Part shown: in pieces, positions 51,101-59,628 of the stretch | Layout of the letters: each line of letters opens with the position of its first letter | Numbering within the stretch: position 1 is the stretch's first letter | Origin: Rhodococcus phenolicus | Lineage (GTDB): Bacteria; Actinomycetota; Actinomycetes; Mycobacteriales; Mycobacteriaceae | Direction of reading: 5' to 3' | Assembly (NCBI RefSeq): GCF_001646785.1 | Contig: NZ_LRRH01000062.1 | Location: forward strand, 1-64,000 | DNA: 64,000 nt | Notes under the pieces: model-generated | Told to the model about the DNA's origin: nothing | Databases searched by the model: none | What the model saw: the letters and a program-made list of their open reading frames with translations, nothing else | Program-made: the position numbers and the translations under genes

Positions 51101-52747
51101 ACCGGCCGGTACGCGGAGCGCTATCGGGCCGCGGCGCGTGAAGCCATGCAGGTCGCGCAGGGTGCGGTACCGGCGTGGGTGATGCCGCTGCAGCAGGTGC
51201 TGGCTTCGATTCCGGCCGAACAGAATTCGTTCGACGTCGTCATCGTCGACGAGGCGAGCCAGGCCGACATCAGCAGCCTGTTCCTGCTGTGGCTGGCGCC
51301 GCGCGTCATCGTGGTCGGCGACGACAAGCAGTGCGCGCCGAGTGCGGTGTCGCTGGGTGCGCTCGACGGGGTGTTCAGCCGCCTCGACTCGTATCTGCCC
51401 GACATCCCGAAGTACCTGCGCGACAGTTTCACTCCGCGGTCGAGTATGTTCTCGCTGCTGCGGTCGCGGTTCGGGAGCGTCATCCGTCTGCGAGAGCATT
51501 TCCGGTCCATGCCGGAGATCATCGCGTGGTCCAGCGACCAGTTCTATGCGGACGATCCGCTGGTTCCGTTGCGGCAGTTCGGGGCCGACCGGTTACCGCC
51601 GCTGCGCACCACCTTCGTCGAGGGCGGTGTCGTCACCGGACAGAACTCGTCGTTGACCAACCGTGTCGAAGCCCGCGCTCTCGCCGACACTCTCGTACAG
51701 TGCCTCGCCGACCATGCGTACGACGGGAAAACGTTCGGTGTGGTGGTTCTGCAGGGACAGTCGCAGGTCGACGCCATCCAGAACGAACTGCTGGACAGAC
51801 TCGGTCCCGAGCAGTGGGAGGAACGCCGGCTCCGCGTCGGTACGCCCCCGGATTTCCAGGGCGACGAACGGCACGTGGTGTTCCTGTCGATGGTCGTCGC
51901 GCCCGAACAGAACATCGCGGCGATGACGCGGACCGAATACCAGCGGCGGTTCAACGTCGCCGCGTCGCGGGCGCAGGACCAGTTGTGGTTGTTCCATTCG
52001 CGGACCGTCGACACGCTGCGGCCGACGGACCTCCGGCACTCGCTGCTCACCTACATGCAGTCCACCTCCCCGATGCCCGCACCGCCCATGCCGGAGGGGG
52101 TGACCCGCGACGAGCGGCACGAGGCGTTCGGCAGTCTCTTCGCGCAGGAGGTCTTCCTCGACCTCGCTGCTCGCGGATTCCACGTGAACCCGCAGGTCGA
52201 GGTGAACGGCCACTTCATCGACCTGGTGGTGACCGGCATGGCAGGCAAACTCGCGGTCGCGTGCGACGGCGACCGGTGGCACACCAGCCCCGATCGGCAG
52301 CGTCGAGAACTCGAACGGGAACGGGAACTACAGCGCTCCGGGTGGAGGTTCTGGCGGATCCGCGAATCCGACTACTACTTCGATCCGGTCGAGTCGATGT
52401 CCGGATTGTGGGACGAGCTCGAGCGGCGAGGCATCCTGCCCAGCAACGCTGTGCCCGAATCTGCGATCACCGAGCGAATCCCGGTGCTCACCGCGCCCGC
52501 GATCGGACCCGGCGGATTCACCGATGTGCCGGTACCGATATCGGCATCATCACAACTCGCGAACCTGATCGTGGAAGCACTCGGGACCGAATCGCAGCCG
52601 GTCGTCGAGCTCGCCGGCCGGCTCGACATGGACTGGACGGTCGTGCTCGCAGTGCTCGAAAGCCTCGTCGTCGCGGGGGTTGTCGACCAGATCTCCGCGC
52701 CGGGGGAGCGGACGGAATATCGGGTTGCGGGGGTAGTGCCTTCGTAG
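48119..52747 (+). CDS. SF1 helicase with C-terminal Vsr/MTES_1575-like nuclease domain
   Basis: 1542 residues. GTG 48119 gives a normal N-terminus; GTGs at 48062 and 48068 are alternatives. Residues 1-330 are an unknown N-terminal domain. SF1 motifs: GPPGTGKT at 370-377, a roughly 670-residue insert with coiled coil, DEAS at 1044-1047, VVGDDKQCAP at about 1065, and NVAASRAQDQ at about 1280. Residues about 1345-1425 are a PD-(D/E)xK-type domain: D1368 in FIDLVV and D1383 in ACDGDRWH. The acidic residue usually two before that aspartate is alanine (1381). A winged-helix-like tail ends the protein. The layout recalls defence proteins such as Hhe. Confidence 0.82.
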   Translation: MSGVGAESRENDPELRDRVQRLLAFLSELVRARSAPVRVLGKHRAVLSLDEGNLDVGLSADAAAGDVVLRARRVQLEDPPRPPEVLAMYVHGAIGDSTVEPTLDPQAPGGIDGFDTWLTEWRAWAAADRERRPASELYTFLQRAMLDLEAQPESLELVVASGLLQLSADVAGERVCTHLITQSTVVERHAESGDLLVRLNPDAGPSLEDTQLLTGLEVFEPSTTRNLHESLATQVASPVDPAARAFFKDWADRALTLHVDVVDRADETPSSGAFLTPSPALVLRKRGASALIEYYTRMTEAVADEANPVPLGLAQLVEAIEPADRVAWLDRIGMSSARLADDPLFPLPANEEQCDIIDRFTGDIGVVVEGPPGTGKTHTIANLVSALLARGQRVLVTSEKAQALRVLRDMLPPELQELCVSVTDAARGGSEELNRSVSEIATRKAQFNQRRAAQRIADLTTQRDDALNRRAMLTERIRQNREQETVTHPEVAAGYGGTVASIVRQVRAQESRHGWLPVPLLTDTPPLTVEEFQVLLSHHQRSDVDRARRRFQVFPELSLPTQRELQYACDAVAQAPSAAAGSDMPGLLQILDGASPDVLATVRVLCEQLQGALQDAERLDPRFQRVADAVLSGRAQHLWGKTAELANLVQAAQEADRFVGATSVETPVTGRQAFEAYDALARKLDAGDTWRTGFTRFRRSDEQSAVEELGELATVDGVPATTAHTARIVAEHLRALDAVRVVAIILHDLGIDVPLDESRSRAVGTLAFIARDRAIVDNLVARARDVELALREINPGAPRIASAEQARFLAQSARAIAAAGTAEASRTWLESVGMHVRGEIAGGASPEGRALARAFHDADFDGINTALDAWDRAAGEHREELELVSLHARLTEAAPALAHAIGDNPSLPEWPARLADIERAWAWRRAEQWVRDYHEHRDDGQFDRDLDEVEQDIARLTAQLAAEKSWSACLDRTTAEQVQALHSYRDHVVSIGKGTGRYAERYRAAAREAMQVAQGAVPAWVMPLQQVLASIPAEQNSFDVVIVDEASQADISSLFLLWLAPRVIVVGDDKQCAPSAVSLGALDGVFSRLDSYLPDIPKYLRDSFTPRSSMFSLLRSRFGSVIRLREHFRSMPEIIAWSSDQFYADDPLVPLRQFGADRLPPLRTTFVEGGVVTGQNSSLTNRVEARALADTLVQCLADHAYDGKTFGVVVLQGQSQVDAIQNELLDRLGPEQWEERRLRVGTPPDFQGDERHVVFLSMVVAPEQNIAAMTRTEYQRRFNVAASRAQDQLWLFHSRTVDTLRPTDLRHSLLTYMQSTSPMPAPPMPEGVTRDERHEAFGSLFAQEVFLDLAARGFHVNPQVEVNGHFIDLVVTGMAGKLAVACDGDRWHTSPDRQRRELERERELQRSGWRFWRIRESDYYFDPVESMSGLWDELERRGILPSNAVPESAITERIPVLTAPAIGPGGFTDVPVPISASSQLANLIVEALGTESQPVVELAGRLDMDWTVVLAVLESLVVAGVVDQISAPGERTEYRVAGVVPS

Positions 52748-52838
52748 GGCGGGTTCACGCGCCGGTCAGACAGCCGCGCAGGTCCAGGATCGACGTTCAT
52801 GTCCGTTGGGCGAGAGGATCTTCCGGCTGCTCGGGAGG

Positions 52839-53414
52839 TCACCCCAACGGGGCAGCGCGATGCGTGTGCGCGTACAGGTCGCGCAGCAACGCAACCTCGG
52901 ACAGGTGATGGATCAGCTCGCGGTGGATGTGCAGCACCAGATCCGCCATCGTCAGTTCCGGATACGGTTCCTTGTCGCCGACCGGGACCAGCAACCCGTC
53001 GTTGCCCAGATCCCGGACACCGGCCAGCCACACGCCGAGCTGCGTTTCGAGCTGGTCGAGGGCGGTCGCGGCGTCGCCCGCGTACTCCCACGAGTCGTAC
53101 GACGCCGGTGGGGCACCGAAGTGCGACGCATTGCGGGCAGCGAGCACGCCGACGACGACGTGCCCGAGCTGCCACGCGATCGTCGTGAACGGTGCCGGGT
53201 CGGGTTCGGCGAACGCGAAGTCGATGGTGAAGTCGCCCGAACCGGCCTGAATCGGCGCTGTCGATGTGCCCCGCGGTCGCACACTCCATGCGTCGGGCAC
53301 GGGTGACCAGAAGTATTCGTCGTCGGTGAGGCCGTCGAGCCTGGTTCGGATCTGGTGGTTCCAAAGGAATTCCCACTGCTCGCGCAGCGAACGGTTCAGG
53401 TCGAATGGGTTCAT
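52839..53414 (-). CDS. DinB superfamily protein
   Basis: 191 residues from ATG 53414; the frame is open upstream without support. Four-helix DinB fold: FDLNRSLREQWEFLWNHQ at the N-terminus, a middle helix with AWQLGHVVVGVLAARNASHF, and a C-terminal ADLVLHIHRELIHHLSEVAL. Histidines in the last two could bind metal as in other DinB and mycothiol-linked proteins. Substrate unknown. Convergent with the helicase gene and divergent from the amidase operon. Confidence 0.85.
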   Translation of the reverse strand: MNPFDLNRSLREQWEFLWNHQIRTRLDGLTDDEYFWSPVPDAWSVRPRGTSTAPIQAGSGDFTIDFAFAEPDPAPFTTIAWQLGHVVVGVLAARNASHFGAPPASYDSWEYAGDAATALDQLETQLGVWLAGVRDLGNDGLLVPVGDKEPYPELTMADLVLHIHRELIHHLSEVALLRDLYAHTHRAAPLG

Positions 53415-53586
53415 GAACCCACTGTCCCGGAAGGTCGTCGGGTTCGGGCGCCGATCGGACACCCGTTCACGTCCAGGACGGAGGTTTGTGTCCATCCGGC
53501 AAGCGGATCCCGAGGGACCGCGTGTGGGTGTGACGGCGGTTACCTGGCGGAGGTGGCAGCGCGCGCCGCGATCGCCGCGCAAACGC

Positions 53587-53602
53587 GCAGGTCAGGACCT
53601 GC
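53587..53602. promoter_or_regulatory. Palindrome upstream of the first amidase operon
   Basis: GCAGGTC-AG-GACCTGC is a perfect 16-base palindrome 101 bases upstream of the amidase start, in the 288-bp gap that also serves the divergent DinB gene. It fits a dimeric repressor operator. No regulator gene lies inside this island within the window. Confidence 0.5.
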
Positions 53603-53612
53603 AGCGAAAAGT

Positions 53613-53633
53613 GTTGCACTGGCGTAACAGTGC
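53613..53633. promoter_or_regulatory. Second inverted repeat upstream of the amidase operon
   Basis: GCACTG, 6 bases, CAGTGC (53616-53633) is a perfect inverted repeat. The same stretch can be read as TGTTGC-ACTGGC-GTAACA (53613-53630), sharing the GTAACA half-site seen at 56690 before the ABC operon. Confidence 0.4.
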
Positions 53634-53702
53634 AGACCCGTGCAGCGGTGGAAATCCGGCCGCGACCGGCGCACCTTTCCCTCATCCAACTGGGAGGTGA
53701 AG

Positions 53703-55280
53703 ATGGCCGGAAAACCTGGAATCGACGAGATCATCGAAGTCGCGGAGCGCCTGGGAATCGGAATCACGTCAACAGAGGCGGAGGTGTACCAGAGCCATCT
53801 GGGGAATCTTCTCGAGGAGTTCGACGAGTTTCTCGGTTCGGACCTGCCCGAGGATCCGGCGCCGCAGTTCGCGACGGCACGACCCGCCGGGTATCGGCCG
53901 AGCGAAACGGAGGATCCGCTCAATGCCTGGATGTGGAAGGCACGGATCGAAGGCGCCGCGGACGGCCTGCTCCACGGAACCACCGTCAGCTTCAAGGACC
54001 ACATCGCAGTGGCCGGGACGCCGACGGCATACGGACTGCAGGCCCTCGAAGGCAACATCGCGGACTACGACGCCACGATCGTGTCGCGCAGCCTGGCGGC
54101 CGGCGCAACGATCGTCGGGAAGAACGTCATGGACGGACTCGGCGGCGGATTCGGCTTCGGCGGAGGGATCGGCGACTTCGGACGAGTTCTGAATCCCCAC
54201 GACCACAAACATCTTTCGGGAGGCTCCTCGTCCGGATCGGCCGCCGCCGTGGCGATCGGAGACGTCGACATCTCGTTCGGCGGGGACCAGGGTGGTTCCA
54301 TCCGCATCCCGGCGTCGTGGTCCGGCACGGTCGGCCTGAAGCCGACCTTCGGTGCGGTCTCGCACTTCGGCGCGGGGTTCGGCTCGGATCAGAGCGTCGA
54401 CTACGTCGGACCCCTGACCCGGTCCGTGCGGCTGGCCGCGTCCGCATTCCAGGCCGTCGCCGGGCGTGACGGTCTCGACCCGCGGCAGTCCGCGGCGACA
54501 CCCGAGTGCTTCGACGTCCTCTCCGGGCTCGAGGGCGGTGTCGAGGGTCTGCGCATCGGAATCCTGACCGACGGGTTCGCCGGAGCCGATCCCGAGGTGG
54601 CCGCATCGGTGTCGGCGGCCGCCAAGGTGCTGACCGGTCTCGGCGCCGAGGTCGTCGAAGTGTCCGTCCCCGCGTTCGCCTGGGCCTCGCGTGCGCAGAC
54701 GGCGCTGATGCCCGAAGGCGCACGGGCCGTGTTCGACACCGGATTCTTCGGGGCGTTCACGCGGACGTGGTACCCGGCCGCGAACATCGAGGCGATCAAC
54801 CGCATGTGGGCGAACGAGGCGGACGGGCTGGATCCCCGGATCAAACTCAACTATCTCGTCGCCGACTTCAGCCGGCGACTGTACGGCGGGCGCGTCTACG
54901 CGAAGTCGCAGAACATGCGCGGCCAGGTGATCGGCGAGTTCGATCGTGTCCTGACCGGTATCGACGCGCTGGTGATGCCGACGACCCTCACGACGGCACC
55001 CGAGTACGAAGCACCCGCGCCGGGGGAGGCGCTCGCGGTCAAACTGGGCGGCGCGGTCGTCGGAAAGGCGGTCCGGAACACCCGGCCCTTCAACTACACC
55101 GGCCATCCCGCGCTCGCGGTGCCGTGCGGAATTATCGGCGGCCTGCCCGCGAGCATGCAGCTCGTGGGACGCTTCTTCGACGAAGGAACCCTGCTTCGCA
55201 TGGCATATGCCTTCGAGCAGGCGAAGCCCGACCTTCAGGAAGAGTTGGCGTCGAGCGCACGAGCGACCGTGACCGTATGA
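53703..55280 (+). CDS. Amidase signature enzyme, first of two
   Basis: 525 residues from ATG 53703 with GGGAGG upstream. The Ser-cisSer-Lys triad is complete: K98 in SFKDHIAV, the cis-serine in GGSSSGS (173-179), and nucleophile S199 in GDQGGSIRIP. It hydrolyses carboxamides to acid and ammonia. A helical N-terminal extension of about 65 residues (IDEIIEVAERLGIGITSTEA) is seen in amide hydrolases of the Rhodococcus enantioselective or mandelamide type. No nitrile hydratase genes are nearby. It is coupled to the MFS gene by an ATGA overlap. Confidence 0.9.
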   Translation: MAGKPGIDEIIEVAERLGIGITSTEAEVYQSHLGNLLEEFDEFLGSDLPEDPAPQFATARPAGYRPSETEDPLNAWMWKARIEGAADGLLHGTTVSFKDHIAVAGTPTAYGLQALEGNIADYDATIVSRSLAAGATIVGKNVMDGLGGGFGFGGGIGDFGRVLNPHDHKHLSGGSSSGSAAAVAIGDVDISFGGDQGGSIRIPASWSGTVGLKPTFGAVSHFGAGFGSDQSVDYVGPLTRSVRLAASAFQAVAGRDGLDPRQSAATPECFDVLSGLEGGVEGLRIGILTDGFAGADPEVAASVSAAAKVLTGLGAEVVEVSVPAFAWASRAQTALMPEGARAVFDTGFFGAFTRTWYPAANIEAINRMWANEADGLDPRIKLNYLVADFSRRLYGGRVYAKSQNMRGQVIGEFDRVLTGIDALVMPTTLTTAPEYEAPAPGEALAVKLGGAVVGKAVRNTRPFNYTGHPALAVPCGIIGGLPASMQLVGRFFDEGTLLRMAYAFEQAKPDLQEELASSARATVTV

Positions 55281-56614
55281 GGCGCCGGAGCGACTCCGCA
55301 CGACACGAGGGGCGGGTGTTCCGGTCACTCACGGTCCCGAACTATCGCCGCTACTTCTGGGGAAGCTTCGTCAGCAATATCGGCGTGTGGATGCAGCGGA
55401 CGGCCCAGGTCTGGGTCGTCATGCAACTCTCGGACCGCAACGGCGTAGCACTGGGGGTCGTTGCGTTCCTCCAGTTCGCCCCGACCCTCGTGTTCGGCTT
55501 GTACGCCGGCCTGGTGGGGGACAGGTTCAGCAGGGCGAAGATTCTGCTCGTCACGCAATGCGCCATCAGCGCGGTCAGCGCGATAATGGCGGTCCTCGAT
55601 TTCGCCGGGCTGATGTCGCTTCCGATCATGTACGTGCTCGCCGCAATCGTGGGAATTGTGACGGCCTTCGATGCGCCCATTCGTCAGACTTTCGTTTCCG
55701 ATCTCGTCGTGGATCCCGAATTCATCGGAAATGCAGTCGGACTGAATTCCGCGGCATTCAATTCGGCACGTTTGATCGGGCCGGCGGTGGCCGGCGGGCT
55801 CATGGTGGTTACCGCGACCTGGACCGTATTCCTGCTGCATGTCGTGGCGTCGCTGGGAATTATCGCGTCGCTGTATTCGATCGGCCGCAGTGTCCCCGGA
55901 GGTGGGCGGGTGCCGCGCGAGAAGGGGCAGCTCAGGGAAGGGATCCGGTACGTGCTTTCGTCGAGGGACCTGGTCGGGTTGCTCCTCATCGCAGGATTCA
56001 TCAGTGCTCTCGGCCTCAACGGTATCCAGGTGTTCATCCCGCTCGCGGCGGGTGAGCTGTTCGGTCGCGGGGCCCTTGCATTCGGCATGCTGACGTCGGC
56101 AATGGCGATCGGTTCCGTCATCGGCGCGCTCGTGTCGAATCTTCGGTCGGGAATACCGAAGCGGCGGACCGTCTTCGGTGCTGCTGCCGCCGCGGGTGTG
56201 TGCGAGTGCGTCCTCGGTGCCATGCCGACCTACGAGCTGTTCGCGGCGATGCTGCTGCCGACCGGGATCGCCCTGATGTACTTCGTGGTCGCGGTCAACA
56301 CCCGGGTCCAGATATCCAGCCCGGACTGGGTGCGAGGGCGGGTCATGTCGTTGTACATGATGGTGTTCTTCACCGGAGCCGCACTCGGATCGACCGCGAC
56401 GGGCGGTCTGTCCGAGCTCCTCGGAGTTCCACTCGCTGTCGTGACCGCGGGGGCATCGATGATCGCGTGCGCGCTCCTCGTCGGTGCTGTATTGCTCGTC
56501 CGGGCCCGAAGGTGCGATTCGGCCGAAAGTGAAGACGTGGTCAGCAATTCCGATTCCGCAATTGCGACCGAGATCACGTCGGTAATTTCGACGGGCGCGA
56601 AATCCCGGGTGTAA
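55277..56614 (+). CDS. MFS transporter (MFS_3 / exporter-like)
   Basis: 445 residues from ATG 55277 (ATGA overlap with the amidase). Twelve membrane helices with the first loop motif GLVGDRFSRAKILLV and N-terminal FRSLTVPNYRRYFWGSFVSN, characteristic of the EntS-like MFS_3 branch, many of which export. A long C-terminal tail is hydrophilic. Coupling to the amidase suggests it moves the amide, the acid product, or a toxic intermediate. The longer open frame upstream is amidase sequence. Confidence 0.87.
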   Translation: MRRRSDSARHEGRVFRSLTVPNYRRYFWGSFVSNIGVWMQRTAQVWVVMQLSDRNGVALGVVAFLQFAPTLVFGLYAGLVGDRFSRAKILLVTQCAISAVSAIMAVLDFAGLMSLPIMYVLAAIVGIVTAFDAPIRQTFVSDLVVDPEFIGNAVGLNSAAFNSARLIGPAVAGGLMVVTATWTVFLLHVVASLGIIASLYSIGRSVPGGGRVPREKGQLREGIRYVLSSRDLVGLLLIAGFISALGLNGIQVFIPLAAGELFGRGALAFGMLTSAMAIGSVIGALVSNLRSGIPKRRTVFGAAAAAGVCECVLGAMPTYELFAAMLLPTGIALMYFVVAVNTRVQISSPDWVRGRVMSLYMMVFFTGAALGSTATGGLSELLGVPLAVVTAGASMIACALLVGAVLLVRARRCDSAESEDVVSNSDSAIATEITSVISTGAKSRV

Positions 56615-56924
56615 CCCCGGGCGGGCGCTCGACCGCGCAGTCTCCATCTGTCTGCCGATCGGCCCGATTGTTACGAAATGACCGGTTCTGTAACACGCGG
56701 TGCGGTTTCAAGAAACAACACTCTGGAATATTGATCCTCGAAAGGTCAAGCGGGCCCGATCATTTCACGACAAGTCGGATGCCCACGGAAGATGCATTCT
56801 TCTCCTTCGTTCGGTGCTGCGACGATGCCGGCCGCGATGAAGCGAGTGACACGGACGCGGAGACGTCCGTCATCGAGGATTCCGCCCCACATATCAGCGG
56901 CAACGTGAAAGGAAGGGTGAGTAG
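56615..56924. other. 310-bp promoter region of the ABC operon
   Basis: No gene is supported here; an 86-residue frame (56668-56928) has unlikely composition and overlaps the next start. The region is AT-richer than its surroundings and holds three inverted repeats. Two are listed as operators. The third, ACGGACG/CGTCCGT at 56851-56870, lies close to the start and could be a leader hairpin. Confidence 0.6.
56669..56716. promoter_or_regulatory. Two palindromes upstream of the ABC importer operon
   Basis: TGTTAC (56669-56674) pairs with GTAACA (56690-56695) around ACCGGT. Just after it, GTTTC-AA-GAAAC (56705-56716) is a perfect 12-base palindrome. They are 200-260 bases upstream of the ABC gene. 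The TGTTAC/GTAACA half-site recurs before the first amidase, so the two units may share a regulator. Confidence 0.45.
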
Positions 56925-57971
56925 ATGAGCCAGGCAGTCGTCAAGGAGCCGGTTGTTGCGACCGGAGATCAGTTGCGCGTCTCTGCACCGGCCCTCGAAG
57001 TTCGCGACCTCGTCACCGAGTTCCGCACGGAGAAAGGGAATCTGCGAGCGGTCAACGGTGTCTCGTTCTCGGTGCAACGCGGCGAGGTCCTCGCCGTGAT
57101 CGGGGAGTCGGGTAGCGGCAAGAGCGCAATGCTCCGCTCGATTCTCGGCATCCAGCCGGCGGGAACCTTGATCGAAGGTGAAGTGCGACTGGCCGGCCGG
57201 GACCTGCTCGCGATGAGTAGCCGGGAGCGCCGGCGAGTTCGCGGACGAGACGTCGCGATGGTCTTCCAGGACCCGCTCACCGCGCTCGATCCGGTCTACA
57301 CCGTGGAGCAGCAGTTGGTCGAGACGATTCTCGTCCACCAGAAGATGTCGCGTTCTCGTGCCCGGGCACGGGCACTGGAACTGCTCGAACTCGTCCAGAT
57401 TCCGTCGCCGGAAACGCGATTGAAGGCATACCCGTCCGAGTTGAGCGGCGGCATGCGGCAACGCATCGTGATCGCGATGGCGATCGCGGGAACCCCGCAG
57501 GTGTTGCTTGCGGACGAACCCACCACCGCTCTGGATGTCACCGTGCAGGCCCGGATGATCCGGCTGTTCCGCCGGATTCAGATGGAAGCCGACATGGGAC
57601 TCGTCGTGGTCACTCACGACCTCGGTGTCGCGGCCGAACTGGCCGACAACGTGGCGGTGATGTACGCCGGGCGGATCGTCGAATACGGCACGGCGAAGGC
57701 GGTGCTGACGAATCCGCAGCACCCTTACACCGAAGGGCTGATCGAAGCCAATGTCCGACCCGGGCAGGATTCGCGTCCGCGGGCGATCATCGGGGCGCCG
57801 CCGAGCTTGAAGCGGCTTCCGCCGGGTTGTTCGTTCGCGCCGCGATGCCCGGACGCCGTCTCGGAATGCTGGTCGGAGCTACCGGCATTGGCGGAGGTCG
57901 GCGAAGAGCGATTCAGTCGCTGTGTTTTCAGTCCACGTGCCGTGATGGCACTCAGTACCAGGGAGAACTGA
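56925..57971 (+). CDS. Peptide/opine-type ABC importer, ATPase 1 (DppD-like)
   Basis: 348 residues. Walker A GESGSGKSA (about residues 63-71), Q-loop FQDPLTALDP, signature LSGGMRQR, Walker B LLADEPTTALD, H-loop VTHDLG. The C-terminal oligopeptide-transport extension with CSFAPRCPDA and further cysteines marks the DppD/OppD type. ATG 56925 follows GGAAGGGTGAG. It is the first of five importer genes and 3 bases separate it from the binding protein. Confidence 0.94.
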   Translation: MSQAVVKEPVVATGDQLRVSAPALEVRDLVTEFRTEKGNLRAVNGVSFSVQRGEVLAVIGESGSGKSAMLRSILGIQPAGTLIEGEVRLAGRDLLAMSSRERRRVRGRDVAMVFQDPLTALDPVYTVEQQLVETILVHQKMSRSRARARALELLELVQIPSPETRLKAYPSELSGGMRQRIVIAMAIAGTPQVLLADEPTTALDVTVQARMIRLFRRIQMEADMGLVVVTHDLGVAAELADNVAVMYAGRIVEYGTAKAVLTNPQHPYTEGLIEANVRPGQDSRPRAIIGAPPSLKRLPPGCSFAPRCPDAVSECWSELPALAEVGEERFSRCVFSPRAVMALSTREN

Positions 57972-57974
57972 CGT

Positions 57975-59612
57975 ATGCGGATAGGATTGGTGCGCCGTGG
58001 CAGCCGCGCCTCTACGCCTCGGCGGCTACGGCTTCTGGCCCTCGGCCTCGCTGGAACGATCGCACTCACCGCGTGTGGTTCCGGAAGCGGGTCCGATGGT
58101 GGGGATCAGGTTCTGCGGATCGCGATGTCGGCGGGAAACATTCCCTACCCCTCGACTCCGCCGAACGAAGGCTACGAGGGCTACCGATTCGTCGGGAACA
58201 ACATCTACGATGCCTTGACCCGGCTGAATCTCGATCAGGCCGAGGAACTTCCGACGCCGCAACCGTCTCTGGCCGAATCGTGGGAGCCGAGTGAGGATCT
58301 GACCGCCTGGACGTTCAAGTTGCGACAGGGCGTCAAGTTCCACGACGGCACGGACTTCAACGCCGATGCGGTCATCTTCCAGTTCGATCGGATGCGCAAG
58401 CCGGACTTCGAATACTATTCCGCCACCGATGCAGGACGCGGCGCCGCTGCGTTCCGGTTCATCACCGGCTGGGAGAAGGTCGACGACTACACCGTCACGA
58501 TCCGGACCGCGCAGCCCTACGCGTGGGTGCCGTGGGACGTCGCGTCGATCTACATTCCCAGCCCGGCCAAGGTGAAGGAAGTCGGCAACGACGCCTACAA
58601 CCAGTCCGCGACGGGAACCGGACCGTTCATCATGACCGAGTACGTCGACGGCGAAGTGATGGAGCTGACCCGCAACGACGACTACTGGGGCAATGTTCCG
58701 AAGCTCGACAAGATCGTTCTCTACCCGCAGGCCGAGGCCGCGTCGCGGTTCGCCGCGCTGACCTCCGGTGAAGTGGACTGGGCCGAAGTGCCGGCACCGG
58801 ATTCGCTTGCCCAGCTCGAAGCGGAAGGTTTCAACATTCAGCTCGGCAAGTACCCGCACGGAATCATGCCGCGGTTCAACCAGTTCCGGGCACCGTTCAA
58901 GGACAACGTGCCGCTCCGGCAAGCACTGAACTTCGCGCTGGACCGTGAAGGCACTGCCGCGCTGATCAACGATGTGGGCTACCCGGCCTCGCAATGGGTG
59001 TACGACGGTCATCCCGCCTTCGACGTGGACAACAACTCCGGGTACACGTACGACGTCGACAAGGCCAAGAAACTCCTGGCCGAGTCGGGAACCCAGCCGG
59101 GAACACTGAAGCTGACGATGGCCTACCCGACGGGTGGCTCCGGGAACATGTTTCCCGACGTGATGATGCAGAAGCTGCAGGCGGACTTCGCGGCGATCGG
59201 GGTCGACGTGACGCTCGAACCGATGGAGTGGAACACGCTGCTCACCGCGAGCCTCGAAGGGCTCGACAAACCGCAGTGGCAGCACATCGACATCCTGTGG
59301 GCGTCGCCGGCGGCCGGGATGATGCCGTCGCTGTATTCGACCGCCTTCATGTGTGTCCTCCCCGGCGGTTCGCCCAATGCCGCGGGCATGTGCAACCAGA
59401 AGGCCACGGACGCGCTGCTCATGGCCGCCCAGCAGCCCGATGTGGCCGAGCAGGACCGCTATCTCCAGGACATGATGGGTGCGGCCGTCGACAACGCCGA
59501 CTTCTTGTTCTGGATGCACGATCTGAACCTGCGCGTGCTGTCGCCCAGGGTTCAGGGCTACGTACATCCGCAGTCCTGGTGGGTGGATTTCACCACCATC
59601 TCCATGGAATAG
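57975..59612 (+). CDS. ABC importer substrate-binding lipoprotein (SBP_bac_5)
   Basis: 545 residues. The N-terminal lipoprotein signal has lipobox LTAC with the cysteine at residue 34. Family 5 periplasmic-type binding domain: SWEPSEDLTAWTFKLRQGVK and FHDGTDFNADAVIFQFDRM near residues 95-140, plus a long two-lobe body. This class binds peptides, nickel, opines or other amides. With two amidases in the same island the ligand is probably an amide or short peptide-like compound. GGGAGAA precedes the ATG. Confidence 0.92.
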   Translation: MRIGLVRRGSRASTPRRLRLLALGLAGTIALTACGSGSGSDGGDQVLRIAMSAGNIPYPSTPPNEGYEGYRFVGNNIYDALTRLNLDQAEELPTPQPSLAESWEPSEDLTAWTFKLRQGVKFHDGTDFNADAVIFQFDRMRKPDFEYYSATDAGRGAAAFRFITGWEKVDDYTVTIRTAQPYAWVPWDVASIYIPSPAKVKEVGNDAYNQSATGTGPFIMTEYVDGEVMELTRNDDYWGNVPKLDKIVLYPQAEAASRFAALTSGEVDWAEVPAPDSLAQLEAEGFNIQLGKYPHGIMPRFNQFRAPFKDNVPLRQALNFALDREGTAALINDVGYPASQWVYDGHPAFDVDNNSGYTYDVDKAKKLLAESGTQPGTLKLTMAYPTGGSGNMFPDVMMQKLQADFAAIGVDVTLEPMEWNTLLTASLEGLDKPQWQHIDILWASPAAGMMPSLYSTAFMCVLPGGSPNAAGMCNQKATDALLMAAQQPDVAEQDRYLQDMMGAAVDNADFLFWMHDLNLRVLSPRVQGYVHPQSWWVDFTTISME

Positions 59613-59628
59613 CTTCGAGGGGGAGTCA

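Noticed and set aside
48119-52747. A complete BREX, DISARM or restriction-modification system
   Set aside because: No methyltransferase, specificity subunit or phosphatase gene is adjacent; only one gene supports defence.
56668-56928. 86-residue frame before the ABC operon
   Set aside because: Crosses operator-like palindromes and the start of the next gene; no ribosome site.
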